A stretch of 64,000 nucleotides of DNA from Plectosphaerella cucumerina (Eukaryota; Ascomycota; Sordariomycetes; Glomerellales; Plectosphaerellaceae). Location: positions 744,001 through 808,000 of the forward strand of contig JAGPXD010000005.1 of assembly GCA_020746995.1 (NCBI GenBank), written 5' to 3'. Below the pieces are notes generated by a model, which worked only from the letters and a program-made list of their open reading frames with translations, was not told the origin of the DNA and made no database searches. The position numbers and the translations under genes were made by a program. Shown here piece after piece: positions 34,364 through 46,218 of this stretch (positions are counted from its first letter, which is position 1; each line of letters starts with the position of its first letter).

Positions 34364-34749
34364 ACTATATGAAAGACATGAGAGAAGTAGGTTTGCCCTT
34401 ACATTGCTCTTTCCTCAAAGGCCGATATGACCGTTACTTTGCGCGGGATGAGCATCCACACCACGAGAAGCTGTGTGCCTGGATTTGGTGACAAAAATCA
34501 TTTCCATTATCAGCATGCATGCGCAGGAACCCTGTCCAAGCTCTGTCAGACCCATCCCATCGAACTGGGTCGCGACACCATTTTAGCATCAAAATGGACG
34601 AGTGAGACCGCATCACCAGCTCCTCTTTTCACAAATGTGGCAGTGCGGTTACTGAAATGAAATTCGAGCAGAATGTCCCTGTGGCTAAAACGCTCCAAGG
34701 GCGCTGCCGTGTTCGATGGGTCTTGACGGCTCTTCTGGTGTGTTCGGAT
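34364..34749. other. Convergent intergenic region, ALG1 and STAND gene 1
   Basis: The 386 bp lie between two stop codons. They probably hold 3' UTRs, and nothing else is recognised. Confidence 0.5.
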
Positions 34750-37700
34750 CTAGTAGATCCTGGGGTAAAATCCTTCAGTCCAGGTGATTTTTAAGGAAAC
34801 TGAGCCATCATCATTCCTGATGCCTTTCACCAGCCCAAGGGGTTGCCGCCGAACCACCCATTGCGACTGATCCTTCACCCGGTCCTTGCCAGCCAGGGTG
34901 ATACCGTGATGTGCCCATGCATCATACGACGGCATTGTCACTTCTGTAGCCTCCAGCAGCTTGGCGAGTTTACTTCTCCAAGGAGCTTCTCCTTGGGAAT
35001 TCACGGGTGCTGGCCAGGCCAATAGCGCATGCGGAGCCGGCACAGCGGTCTTGGCTTCACCCGACCCGAATATGAAATGAAAGTCGCAATCTGCCCCAGC
35101 CTCGAGGAAGTCACTGATTGTCTCAGCATCCAGTTCGTCCATGTTGCTGACGTACGCTACATCTGCCCAGAAACCCAAACAAAAGGCCCACCAAACAGTG
35201 ACCTGTTGTTCTGCGGGACAGAGTCCGTTCGTACTGCAGTGACTACTCTGGTGACTTAGAGAAACCAGTTCGCTGGGATTCGATCGGCCCAGTAGTTGCT
35301 TGAACGACCCTCGGTGCCCTTTGTTCAAAGCCGCTGAGAGTAGCAATGATAAGGTCTCCGGATAACTGGCGTTCTTCTCCGAATTGGCCCAAGCGACCAA
35401 CTGGCCAGGTACCATCTCACAGGTGAAGACTGCCCAATGTGGAAACGAGAGCCTTCCCATCATGGTGGTGCAGGTCGCCGATGCCCGCTGCCATGAATAA
35501 TTTCTAGGCTTCTTCCCCCTCATGAGTAGTGGACGTGTCCATTCATATTCCAACAAAACAGCATGAACGATGCATGGGGCTGTTATCTCCGGGTTCCAAA
35601 GCGCGTTATTTCCCATCTTCATATCATCAAAGATGTCGCTGCAACAGAACCATACGTTTGTGAACCGGATCCGGCAGTAGAATTCGTCACCATATGTGGC
35701 CTTCGTCTCCTGTACCGTGGCCGCAACCACTTTACTGGTGAATACGAAGTCGTAGAGTGTTCGATGGAAAGGCTCAAGGGAGGCGACGAAGGGATATTGC
35801 TCTTCATGCTTGTTGTAGATGTCCACCAAGCCTCCCGAAAGCCCGTTGACCCGGGATATAGCCTCCTCCATCTTCTGTTCGGCCTCGGACTTTGTCCACT
35901 GTTGCCGCTCGAACGAGAAGGGGAAGTCTGGGTTGTGCCAATGATCGATTTGCAGCACCGTTAATGGATGAAGGTCGTTGACATCGGCATTGCACACTGC
36001 TTGAAGAAGCCAGCAGGCTCTTCTGCGCTCTCGTGTGGACTTTTTGTCATTCAGGATGCCGGCGTAGATTTCGTCCATCTCGTCGGGAAGGGCGCTGAGT
36101 TCTTCGAGGAGTCCTTGGAGATCAAACAACCCATCTCTAAGAGCCCGGCGGGTCGTATCGACAGCAAACTTTGCCCAAACGAAGACGCCTTCTGCCCTGT
36201 CGACAATTTTTCGCGTCAGTCGTGGCGCATGCGAAACGATCTTATCGTACTCCTTATGCCGCCGTAAAGACTGGTACGCATAAAACCTGATATCGCGCCT
36301 CGTGAGGGCGTGGAGTGTGATGCGTTGGTCTAAGTTGGAAAACGCGGTGGTGAACTCTTTCTCGGGCCGGGAGCTTACAAGAAGCTTGACTTGGTCACTG
36401 ATGCCCCATTGGGAGAGCATAACTGCCAAGTCCTCGTGTTGCTGCTTGTCTCGGCCATCTCCGCCATACTCGTCAAGGCCATCGATGAACAGGCAAAGCT
36501 TGCAGTCGTCAGGCATGGACAGCGCAGCCAGCTTCCAAGCGGCAGCTTTCAGCTTTTCTGGTCTGAAATAGAGTTCCTCGATACAGTCTCCTCTTACAGT
36601 ATCCGAGAATCTGCGGTGGGCTTCTGGGAAGACGTAGCGCAATAGCTCGGGGCTCTTGGACAGTGTCTCGAAGAGAATGGATCGGAACAGGCCCTCGAGG
36701 GAATTCTGCTCTTTGCTGCCGGCGCGCCAAAAGAAGAAGTGACCAAAGAGGAGAGTGTTCCCGCCAGCCCAGTGTTGCAGCTCTTCTTGAACTCTGTGGT
36801 GGCGAAGGAGAAGTTTCATGAGTGTTGACTTGCCGGCTCCTGCCTTTCCAACGACATGAAAGATGCCGTGCCCAGTTCGAAGCCAATCAAGAAGCCTCGA
36901 GCGATTTTCGTTGCGGTTTTGGTCCTCGAACTCATAAAACCATTCTGAATCATCATTGCTTTCCATGTCGGGGCTGTTGATCCTCACTGTCTCATCTTCC
37001 AAGAGCCATTCAAAGGTTCCCTCTTCAGCAGACTTCATGTGATCTTCGCGATGATACATGCTCGTGAAGTACAGCTGCTTCAGGATCCTGATCTCGGGAG
37101 AAGGCCCGCTGCTGGTCCTGAGAAGTTCCCCGACTTGATCCGAAAGTCGCTGAAATTCGGCAATGTTGGACACAGCTGAGTCGATATCGGGAGGGGCGGC
37201 TGTGGCTGGGGCGTGCGGAGGAATGGGCTGGCAGACCGACAGTTTTGCCAGAGCCTCCCCCAGAGACGTCATCTGATCCGAAATGTCTTGAGATTGCTGC
37301 TGTGTCTCGGCCCGAATCGTCTCAAGCTTGAGATCTGATGCTAACTGGCGTTCACTGAGGGAAGTCAGCAGCTGCATTGCATCATGTGGGTAATTGTCGG
37401 CGAGACGAACCTGAGCAAAGCTGTCAGACGCAACACGATCGCATTGCTGCTGTTGCGCAAACGTTCCTCGATCGCGTTGATCTCGCCTCTGCTGAAGACA
37501 GATCTGGCCGCGACAGCTGCTCGACTCGCGGTGTCGGTGATAGCCCTCCGAACGGACTTTCGTGGCGGCTTCGAAGAGCTGCCGACTCCAGTAGGCGACA
37601 TCTTCAACTTGCTCAGAAGCTCAACTAGTCGCTTGCCGTCGTCCTGGCATGCGCGAGCCAATTGACTAATCTGTCGGGCATGATGTGAGCCGTCCAAGTC

Positions 37701-37880
37701 GGTGTATGTGCCCAGCGTGTGGAGGATATCCCTCGAGTCTGCCGCAAGTATGGCGGACCGTTCATTTTCAGCGGTGGAACCCTTGTCGAGAACCTCGCGA
37801 AAAACCTTGATGGCGTCGTACGAGAAGGAGACGAAGGTCAGAATGGCGGAGGCCGCGCCGATTGCCTCGTGCCACTCCAT
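34750..37880 (-). CDS. NACHT-domain STAND (NLR-like) protein
   Basis: Exons are 37880-37411 and 37354-34750 (56-bp intron with a CTGAC branch), giving 1024 residues. The N-terminus (about 1-150, MEWHEAIGAASAILTF...) looks like the fungal STAND N-terminal domain, often called HeLo-like or PF17111, followed by a probable coiled coil (about 155-200). The NACHT module has a P-loop GKAGAGKST (about 327-335), preceded by the usual LLDWLRTGHGIFHV, and Walker B LCLFIDGLDEYG (about 444-455). After the NACHT come about 500 residues of helical sequence without WD40, TPR or ankyrin repeats. Proteins of this build act as signal-regulated switches in fungal heterokaryon incompatibility and innate-type responses; the trigger here is unknown. 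It lies in tandem with a dynamin-like gene about 500 bp upstream. ORF start at 37964 was set aside in favour of the conserved-looking Met at 37880. Confidence 0.85.
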
Positions 37881-38378
37881 GGCGACCAAAGAATGAGGTG
37901 TGTTCCGCTCGATACGTCGAAAGCTGGAGTGGAAGAATGGCGAGAGACTTGAGGTCGCGAGCAATGTCGCGGGGAACCCCGCGTATTTGTGGCAGCAACC
38001 AGACTGCCCAGCACGCAGCCTGATGGGGGGCTGAGCAGCTTGACGACGTGGCTATGGTGGCCGCCACTTTTGTGCGGCCACAGGATAACCACCAGATTGG
38101 ACAGATGCAATGGCCTGCAGGACTGGGCAGATTCGGAATGCCCAGGCTCTCAGATCGCCAGCTCGCGCCGTGGGGGACGTTGGCCCCCAATGTTCGTTCT
38201 CCGCTGCACTCCCTCCCTACATTAGTGCATAAAAGCTCACATCACTGGATCAGGCTGTGGTAGAAAACTGCCAGATGGCGCAGTCAATGACTTCGGCACT
38301 TTTCTGACCAGATGTGAGATACCTTCTGCCTGGAAATGAAGCCTACATGGTGTCTCTCCAGCCCTGCAATCGAACCTG
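37881..38378. promoter_or_regulatory. Promoter of STAND gene 1 and 3' end of the dynamin gene
   Basis: The 498 bp between the two tandem minus-strand genes hold the STAND promoter. A perfect inverted repeat lies at 38057-38081 and is listed separately. No gene is seen. Confidence 0.5.
38057..38081. promoter_or_regulatory. Inverted repeat GTGGCCGC-N9-GCGGCCAC
   Basis: The eight-base arms are perfect inverse complements, 177-201 bp upstream of the STAND start codon. The half-site GCGGCCAC also occurs at 41196-41203, upstream of the neighbouring dynamin gene, inside another palindrome. It could bind a dimeric GC-box or Zn2Cys6-type regulator common to both genes; this is inference. Confidence 0.4.
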
Positions 38379-40734
38379 TTACGCCACGAGCCTCAGTTCT
38401 TCAACCGCCTTGCGGAGCTTGTCGATCTCCCTTCCGAGCCGCTCCCTCTTCTCGTGGACGAGCGCATCCTCGCTCGCGACGGCCGCCAGCTGGACGTCGC
38501 TGAGACTCATGATGAGCTCCGGGCAGAAGATGCTCAGCGGGCTTCCCTTGCCAAGGAGCAGGAAGTGGTAGACGACCTGCTGGCAGACCGAGTCGATGAT
38601 GCGGCCCAGCGCGACAGAGTAGTAGCTCCTGAGCACATCGTGGATCTCCTTGTTGACGTCGCACCGGTCATTGACTGCGCCGATCAAGGCTTGCTTGCCT
38701 AGTGTGATGACATGCGAGGATGTCACGTCGTTCAGTTTGAAGCCATCGGGGTCGAGCGACTTGTCGAGACGCTTTGAGCGGTGTCCTCGCAGATCGTCCT
38801 CGAAGCTGTCGTCCACAGTCACAGGGATCTGGTCGCGCTCAACCTCGAGGAGGAAGCGAGCATGGGCCATGGCGCGCTTGTACGCCGTGTTGAGTCTGTC
38901 TCGAAGGAGGAGGCTCCAGATCTGTTCTCTGACCGTCTCATCAACACAGAGCTCGCTGAGGGTCGCCATTAGGAACTTGTGAACCGCGACGATTGCCCGA
39001 CTGGTGTGCCGGATCACCAGCGGCTCCCAGCTTTTGGACTGCTGTCGAAAGACGACGCCAAGGATGTGAGGGTTGAACTGCGTCCGTTGTTAGCGCAAAG
39101 TATCTCCGAATTTCAGTGGCGTTTCTTACCGTTCCCAGCTCAGAGCCTCGTGAGGTTTGGTAGACCTCGTCGATGTGGTTCATTAAGTCGTTTCCGTCCA
39201 AGGGTTGCGAGCACTTGAAGTCAAGGTGCTTCAAGATGTCGCCGAGGTCCGAGAACCAGGGCTCGTCGTCATCCTGCCACTCATGCGCGACATCTGCGGC
39301 ATCAGTTCCTTCGAATTCCCAGGTGTGGCCTGACGTCCAGCAGCGGTCCTTAAAGTCGTCATTCAGCCGACGAATTTCAGATACCAGCTTCATCTCCTCG
39401 TGGCTGGAGAACACCTTGCGAACGTAGTCTGCCTGCCGGGCACATCTGGCGATCTCCTGGAAGTCGGTACTGATCTTGCCGAGGTACTGTCGCTGAGACG
39501 CCGCATCGCTTCTGGCCAGGCCGAGCCCCTCGTTCTCCTTGATGTTGTCGTTCAGATGCTTCCGAATCTCCTTGGCGACGTTCTTGAACTCTCTCTTCGT
39601 GACGCCTCCGAGCAGCTTCGCCAAGGCTTTCTTCAGCGCTGCTGTGCCAACCTTGCCTGTCGAGGTCAAGGCCACCCATGGAGCCTTGGCGAAGAAGTTG
39701 ATCTCTTGCTTCTCGCGCTTGGCTCTGGAGCAGTCCCCGTCATCGGAACCCCGATTCTTCACGACGTAGTAGCCGAGACGAAGGGGCTGACGCCGCCCCT
39801 GGACGAGATCGCAGACCATCTGTTGCATGGCCCGCTCGGGGACAAGGTCAGGCTTGGTCAGGACGCCCATGGTGCGGACGCCTTCAGGGTCGACCTCCTT
39901 GGCGAGCTTGAGGATCTCCTGGGTGGCGATGTCCTGGTTGCAGGGAATGACAGCCAGGATGATGGTGCGAGAGTCTTTGATGTATTTCTTGACCATGTTT
40001 TGAACGAGTAGAATGTCTTCCTCGGTGGTCAGGCCTTCGGTGGCAGTGCGGAAGATATCAGGGACGTCAATGACGGTAAGATGCTGTTGCTAGGCAGTGT
40101 CAGCAGAAATCGAGGCGGAAAGGGAGAAGCGAAGGAAACAAGGATCAACATACCTCAGGACCGCTGATTTCGATCTTGAGAATGTCCTCGGAGAAGGTGT
40201 TCAGATGGGCGTCTTCGTCGTCCGCCTCGTCACCATTGCGGATGCCCATGATCTCGTTGGCCTGACGGTGGATGTTAGCTCTGTCGCCCATAAGAAGGAT
40301 GTGCCCCTTCCACGTACATCAAGGAACACCTCTGGGAGGTTCAGGCCACCAGGCTTGAGGGAGCGTTTGAACAGGCCCAACTCCTGGATTCTTTCATCAC
40401 TCGAGCCCGGCCCAGGGATGATGGAGATGTCGGTCCCAGCAAAGTCGTCCCGACGACAGGTGATCTGTGTGACGTAGCGGGTGCAAAGACCTGGGGCGCG
40501 GGGAAAGGCGAAGCCTGTCAGGCTCTCCAGGACGGAACTCTTCCCGGATGACTGATCGCCAACAACCACGAGCTGGGGCAGGGAAACCATCTCTGCGATG
40601 CCGAGCTCGCGGAGCTTGTCGATGATCTTGACGTATGCCTCATCTCCGAAGACGCCAGCGGACTGGTCATCGCTGTAGGTGTCGGACATATCGGAAGAAG
40701 GCGTGAGGTTCTCGAAGCTTTGGACGTTGTTCAT
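38379..40734 (-). CDS. Dynamin-like GTPase (Mx/Vps1-related)
   Basis: Exons are 40734-40318, 40261-40154, 40089-39130 and 39077-38379, giving 727 residues. Order: GTPase domain, stalk (about 340-620), and a C-terminal GED-like helical region (about 630-727). Visible GTPase motifs are G1 GDQSSGKSS (59-67), a G2 Thr in APGLCTRYVTQ, and G4 TKPD (about 253-256). No PH domain or proline-rich tail is present, so it resembles Mx proteins and the expanded fungal dynamin-like family more than endocytic dynamin or Dnm1. The G3 motif reads DVPD (about 183-186), where DxxG is expected. A single GGT-to-GAT change explains it and would weaken GTP hydrolysis. Function is unknown; membrane remodelling is expected from the family. 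Confidence 0.87.
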
Positions 40735-41195
40735 GATGTGGGTGAATTGATGGTGGTGACGAAAGGTCCAGATGAAGAGGCAGGACTGGAGGGTGGTGTT
40801 CGGGAACGCAAGATTGCGGTCATCGGCGAGAGAAGGCAGACATGATCACGTCTTAAGTAATAGAATATGGGCGAGCTCATGACCGTTGGTCGAAACGTGC
40901 CGGTAGGTAAGTGGACAAAGCCGTCGCGTTGCCTAGACATGGTGTGGTTGCTTTTCTGCCTGGTGTTGGAGGGCCTCCCGCAGGAGGACCTCAATGGCGA
41001 CCAGTACGAATCATCGAACTCCGAGTCGGCGATGCGAGAAGCAACGAGATGGAGAGCGAAGGCCCGTTGACTGTCAAAGATTGAAGTGGAAGAATCAACG
41101 GGTGGTTGTTGGCCCGGTCGAGGTTTCATCATGGCTTGCTTGGGTCGTTGGTGGGCCGCAATGTGACGTCCAAATGTGACTGATGGCCCATTTTG

Positions 41196-41211
41196 GCGGC
41201 CACACGGCCGC
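41196..41211. promoter_or_regulatory. Palindrome GCGGCC-ACAC-GGCCGC upstream of the dynamin gene
   Basis: A perfect six-base-arm palindrome lies about 460-480 bp upstream of the dynamin start. Its left half with the next two bases (GCGGCCAC) equals the half-site of the inverted repeat upstream of the neighbouring STAND gene. Confidence 0.35.
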
Positions 41212-41380
41212 ACAGCTGCGGAAAAGGAGAAATCTGCTGCCTATGAGCAAAGTGAGAGAGGGCACCGAGACATGGTATCTGTAAGCCTTAGTCTGATTGT
41301 GATTCTGAGGCCATGACGCCCGCACTTGGACGAGAGTGATCATATGATTGCAAAGGAGGGCTCGATCTTTAACGATCAAT

Positions 41381-41454
41381 GGTTTGATGGTGTAGTTGGT
41401 TATCACGTCAGTCTAACACACTGAAGGTCGGGAGATCGAGCCTCCCTCGAATCA
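41381..41454 (+). tRNA. tRNA-Val (anticodon AAC)
   Basis: A complete cloverleaf can be folded by eye. The acceptor stem GGTTTGA pairs with TCGAATC (two G-T pairs). The anticodon stem TCAGT/ACTGA encloses loop CTAACAC with anticodon AAC. The T stem GGGAG/CTCCC is perfect, and the discriminator base is A. The D arm contains the usual TAGTTGG. There is no intron and no encoded CCA, as expected for a eukaryotic gene. CTTTTG, a short T run for RNA polymerase III stop, follows a few bases downstream. It sits between the dynamin gene and the histidine-phosphatase gene. Confidence 0.92.
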
Positions 41455-43660
41455 TTCACTTTTGCCATTGCATCCATTGTGCAATCGTATTTTTGCTGCC
41501 GCAGTGAAAGTCAATGCAATAGGAGGCCTTGTCGGGAGGTGGGAATTGAGATGGGAGTCGCTCTTGACAACACGGTGACGTCCAATTTTGATGCATTCCC
41601 AGTGGTGGCCGTCGGTGTACAAGGTGCCGAGCAGACTTTTTTCCAGAGACGCGATGCCGAGCCTGACCTCGGATGCATTTGCTTCGCAGCGACCACCACC
41701 TCAGTCAACAGGCGATGGCCCGCGCCTTCTCCGTTCCAGATAACCGATCACTACAAACCAGAGATGCGTACTGGGGAGCCACAACTGGCAAGCCATCACG
41801 CTGGGGACCGAAGCAACCGTGGGTCAGTAGTTCAAGGACGACTGCACCTCGGCGACAGGACCACAGCCTCATCTCCGGGACAGAGCAGAAAGATGGCCGC
41901 TGCTTAACTTGACAGAGCACTGACCACGGCTGATTCAATGACCTGAACGCACTCTCGCGAAAGCATTACGGATGGACGCGGAACTTTAGTTCGAACACCC
42001 TGCCCATGAGAACAGCATGCACAGCAATTTAAATCTCAAGAAAGCCTGTCAGACGTCCATCGGCACCCACCCTGCCCGCGCGCCCAAGGGCAAGACCGCA
42101 GACAGGGACGAGATCATCAAACGTCCTCTATACAGTCCCGCCAAAGGCAGGACCGCAGCCCTTTCGGGCAGTTCGAGGACAACCAGAGTTATTCACTCTA
42201 GGATGCCGAGGATAGAAATCATCAACCAGGGTGAGATCTGTGGCTCTTTTGGAGAACCCAGAGTGGGTCGAATACTATAGAAATGATTCTCTGAAGTATT
42301 GTCGACATGAAGAAGAAAAGAAGAAAAAAAGGTAAAAGGGAGACGGGCTGGCTGTTGTTTTATAGCTGTGGGAGAATTCCAGAGTGGGGACTGTTGATGG
42401 GTGGAGCGCCGTGTTGCAGAGCGCGGTCGGTCACGAGAGATGGCGAGCTTGGGCGTAGGGGTCCACATGTGCAGAAGACTTTTTTCTGATTGTCCGCTCC
42501 TGTCGGTGGGTTTTTTTTAGTGCTGTGCAGGCATCGTGAGGTTGGCGGCCGACTGCGGCGGGCGGCGGCGGCGCATAACTCCGGGCGGCCAAGGCGGTGA
42601 CTCGAGGGGCTCGGCTCGGCGAAGACCCCACGGATATCTCCTGGGATGTGTCGGGTGACTGAATGCATTTTCGGTCAGGCAGAGAGGCCCTGATGGCGTT
42701 TTCAATTTGATCTCGTGACGAGAACCACAAAACTATGAATCCTTCAGATGCCACGACGTCCTCCGGCACTACGGCAACTCGCTGCAACAAGCAAGCTGTC
42801 CGTCATTTCTACACGTGCAGTGGATGACGTCTGGCTGGACGCAGGGAGGGCAAAGAGGGGGTCGGAATGGTGGTGTCTCGGGAGGGGTCCTGTTCTGTGG
42901 TCCTGTGGTTCGCCGTGTTGTTTCCGTGCTCTCTGTGACTGTCTGAGGATCACATGCTGCACAACAGGGGGCACGGACGGCCTCTTCCCTGTCAAGCTTA
43001 ACTGGAGAAGGGAAAGGGAGAAGACCCGTTGGTGGGAAAAGATGTGTTTGTTTGTTTGTCATCCGTCTCCGGTGCTTGTGCCGGCGCATCGATCTGCCAA
43101 GGGTCTTGGAGTACCCCTACTCGGTCTCGTCGGAGCACTGGAGAGGCTCTGCGGTGCGACGGTTGCCGAGACTCACTTCTAGACGAGGTGCAGGGCGGTG
43201 GTGTTACCATCAGATGAATCTCGTTCGACCCGGCGAAATGCATCTCGGATTCTCGTTCGGGTGCGTCCAGTGACCACTGAAGAGTGACCTTTGGAAGGAA
43301 AAGCATCGGTACTTCCTGCCGGGGTCCAAAGCCGCGTGTCGGGGCAGGTACCACCCGCTGAGACGTGCCCCTCGCTAGGCGGCCTGGACTTGCCTTAGCA
43401 GATGTGTTAAGCCATCTGACGGCCCCGCACTGCGCGCTGGCGGGCCCGACCTTCCACCGCAAGCCTCCAGAGTACACCTCTGACGATCTCCGACGCCGCC
43501 TTCTGACTGACCTGCTGCCTCCTCCTGCCGTCTTCTCCTCCCGAAATTCTACGTTTCCAGTCTCACTCACCACCATTTCGCGCCCTCCCTCTTCTTCCGA
43601 ACCTTCTACGGAATTCTCGGACCCCCAGACTTCTGCTGTGAACCGCAGACCCAACCGACC

Positions 43661-45717
43661 ATGGGGAACCCTCCCGCCTACGTCTTCGTCGTCAGGTAAG
43701 CGCCGTGCCTCGACTTGTCACTCCCCCGCCGCGCGCCGCACACCTCGTACTGACTTCAGTTTCCCCCAGACACGGCGCCCGACTCGACCAAGCCGACAAG
43801 AAATGGCATCTCTCCTCTCCGACACCCTATGACCCGCCCCTCACATACGGTGGCTGGCTCCAGACCCAAGCTGTCGGCGCCCGCATAGGCTCCATCCTCC
43901 GCCAGGCAGAGGCCGAATCCGACCGCGCTGCCGCCGCCTCAGATACCCCACGGAAGCGCAGGCGTTTCCGCGTTGCCGTTCACAGCTCGCCGTTCCTGCG
44001 CTGCGTCCAGTCTTCCGTCGGCATCACCGCCGGCCTCGCCCAAGAACCCTCCACCTCCAACCCCGCCAGCAACTCCTCCAGCGCCGTCCACTCTCCCGCC
44101 TCCGAGCAAGATGCGCCCGTCTTCCCCTCTACGGGCGCGGCCCCAACCTCGAACACAACCGCTGCTCCCGCGACCACTCCCGCCAAGGCTGCCATCAACA
44201 AGACTCCTCTCCGCCTTGACGCCTTCCTCGGCGAGTGGCTCAACCCCGAATACTTCGAGGCCATCGCCCATCCACCTGGCTCTGCTCAGATGCTCGGCAC
44301 CGCAAAGGTCGCCCTGCTGATCAAGGAGAACATCAGCGCCTACGAGACCCCCCGCCCTCACGCCAGCTCCGTGTCTAGCTCCCACGGCCAGCTTTGGAGC
44401 AGCCCCCGCCTCAACCCCGCCCCCGGCCGCTCTGGCTCCATGGACGCTGCCGGTCTTGAGAACCTGCCCGCCATGGCCGGCGCTCTGCCCAGACACCGCG
44501 CCGATAGTGCCAGCAGTGTCATCAGCCAGAGCCGTCAGTCTGGCTCCGACGCCGGCCCGCCGATCACCGGCGATGTCTACGTTGCCCCGAAACCCAACTA
44601 CGCCATTTCTCCCAGCGGCAAGATTCCCGATGGCTATGTCGCCCACGCCCGAGACGCCTGCACTGCCATCGACTACCAGTGGGATACCATGAATCAGTGG
44701 GGAGATGGTGGTAACCCTAATGAGGAGTGGGTTGCCATGCACAGGCGTTTCCGCGCCGGCTTCCAGAAGCTGATCGACTGGTATTCGACAAACGAGAACC
44801 CCACCGCGCTGGTGACAAAGACCATCTCTCCAGCCCACGAGGCGGAACATTCCTTGGCAGATGACGAGGAGCTCGAGGATGTCGTTGTCATCGTCTCTCA
44901 CGGTGCCGGCTGCAATGCGATGATTGGTGCCATCACCCGCCAGCCAGTCCTCATGGACGTTGGCGTTGCCACCCTCACTATGGCCGTACGCAAGAATGAC
45001 GACCCAATCCCTCTCGAGGGCTCGACGACCACCCCCGGCGGCGGCAGGGTACCGATAGATCAGTACTACGACCTCAAGATCCAGGCGAGCAACGACCATC
45101 TGCGAAACACGAACCCAGCCTCATCACTCGGCCGGTCCATGTCCACCTCGTCCGGTACCAGCTACATCGCCGGCTCGGCACAGCCCCGAGGGCGCGTAGC
45201 AACTATCTCTTCCTACGGTGCCACTTCAGGCGGCAAGCTCGGCCTGCCGGACTTGGATCTTGGTGGCAGCAGGAGCAACTCGGCGACGGCGAATCTCGTC
45301 AGCATGCGCAAGACGTCCAACAGCAACACAGCACCTGGCAAGCCTTGGACGCCGCCGCTCAACACGGGAGGCGGCACTTTTGCAGGGAACGCGGGCCTGG
45401 GACTGTACCAGGCGCCGGCCTCCACAGGCCTCTGGACACCGCTGAGCGCCACGTCGAGGTCGGCCTTTGAGGTGAAGAGCCCCGAACAGGAGGACGATGA
45501 CGACTTCCCCGACTTTGACGGCGTCCGGCGCTTTGGTACCGCTACCGTCTCCGCTGCGGCGCCAGAGTCGACGCCTAGGACACAGCCCGACCCACGCTCC
45601 ATTAAGTCGCCCGCGCGACTGCAGGAGATTTCGCGTCCGGCCTCGCGCGACGGCGAGCAGCACAAGACGGAGGTTCCGGCGCGTGCAAATGCCGCAGGAG
45701 GGCTCTGGGGAGCCTAA
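43661..45717 (+). CDS. Histidine-phosphatase (phosphoglycerate-mutase fold) protein
   Basis: Exons are 43661-43695 and 43770-45717 (74-bp intron), giving 660 residues. The short first exon supplies MGNPPAYVFVVR, and splicing completes the RHG motif (Arg12-His13-Gly14). Further signatures are VHSSPFLRCVQSS (the SSPxxRCxQ block), LDAFLGEWLNPEYFE, and the late catalytic VSHGAGCNAMIG. The fold is therefore complete at both ends of the active site, spread over about 440 residues by low-complexity insertions. Residues from about 470 are a disordered Ser/Gly/Thr-rich tail. The GEW block recalls the UBASH3/Sts and TFIIIC tau55 branches rather than glycolytic mutases, but I cannot assign a substrate. 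Without the first exon the catalytic RHG would be lost, so that exon is well supported. Confidence 0.83.
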
Positions 45718-46218
45718 AAGCAGGGATTCATGTGATTTGGTTCTAGCGGGATTTCGGGGGGCTGGTCTTTGATTTTCTTTTGGGCTCCAAGGCAGGACGG
45801 ATAGGAGTCTGGGCATCGCGAATCGGGGCATGGCGCAGGCATGGGAAAAATCGGCCAGGGAGGTCGAAACGACGAGGTCATGGCTCAGAATGCATAGCGA
45901 GCATTCGTAATAGAATTACTACTCTACTTTTCAAACTGGTATTCCTGCTGCGTGAGGTAGAGCTTGCTTGGCATGTCTTGCCCGGAGGAACCCCCCAGCT
46001 TGGGCATTGGTAAAGTCTCAACTTGAGGAGGGCCACAGACACCAATTGACACAATCAAGCACGGCTATTGGATGCATGTCTTTCCAAGAGGATTCTTTCG
46101 ATCTATCGGAGGCCACTCTATGAAATCGAGCCGTCCATCTACCCAACCCAACGCCCGGCAGTTTACGTCAGAACTACCCTTCCCCTCCATCGCCATTATG
46201 GCACGGCAATTGCGCCGC
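45718..46218. other. Convergent intergenic region
   Basis: The 501 bp between two stop codons (histidine phosphatase and GMP synthase) presumably hold the two 3' UTRs. No other feature is seen. Confidence 0.5.

Larger units (their letters stand above)
40735..43660. other. Intergenic region with one tRNA gene
   Basis: This 2.9-kb space between the dynamin start and the histidine-phosphatase start contains a tRNA-Val gene (41381-41454) and a GCGGCC palindrome at 41196-41211. From about 43480 to 43660 it is C/T-rich, as expected for a leader. Small frames on both strands are not supported. Confidence 0.5.

Noticed and set aside
41985..42015. TTCGAAC sequence resembling a tRNA T loop
   Set aside because: Flanking bases do not form a T stem, acceptor stem or anticodon arm on either strand.
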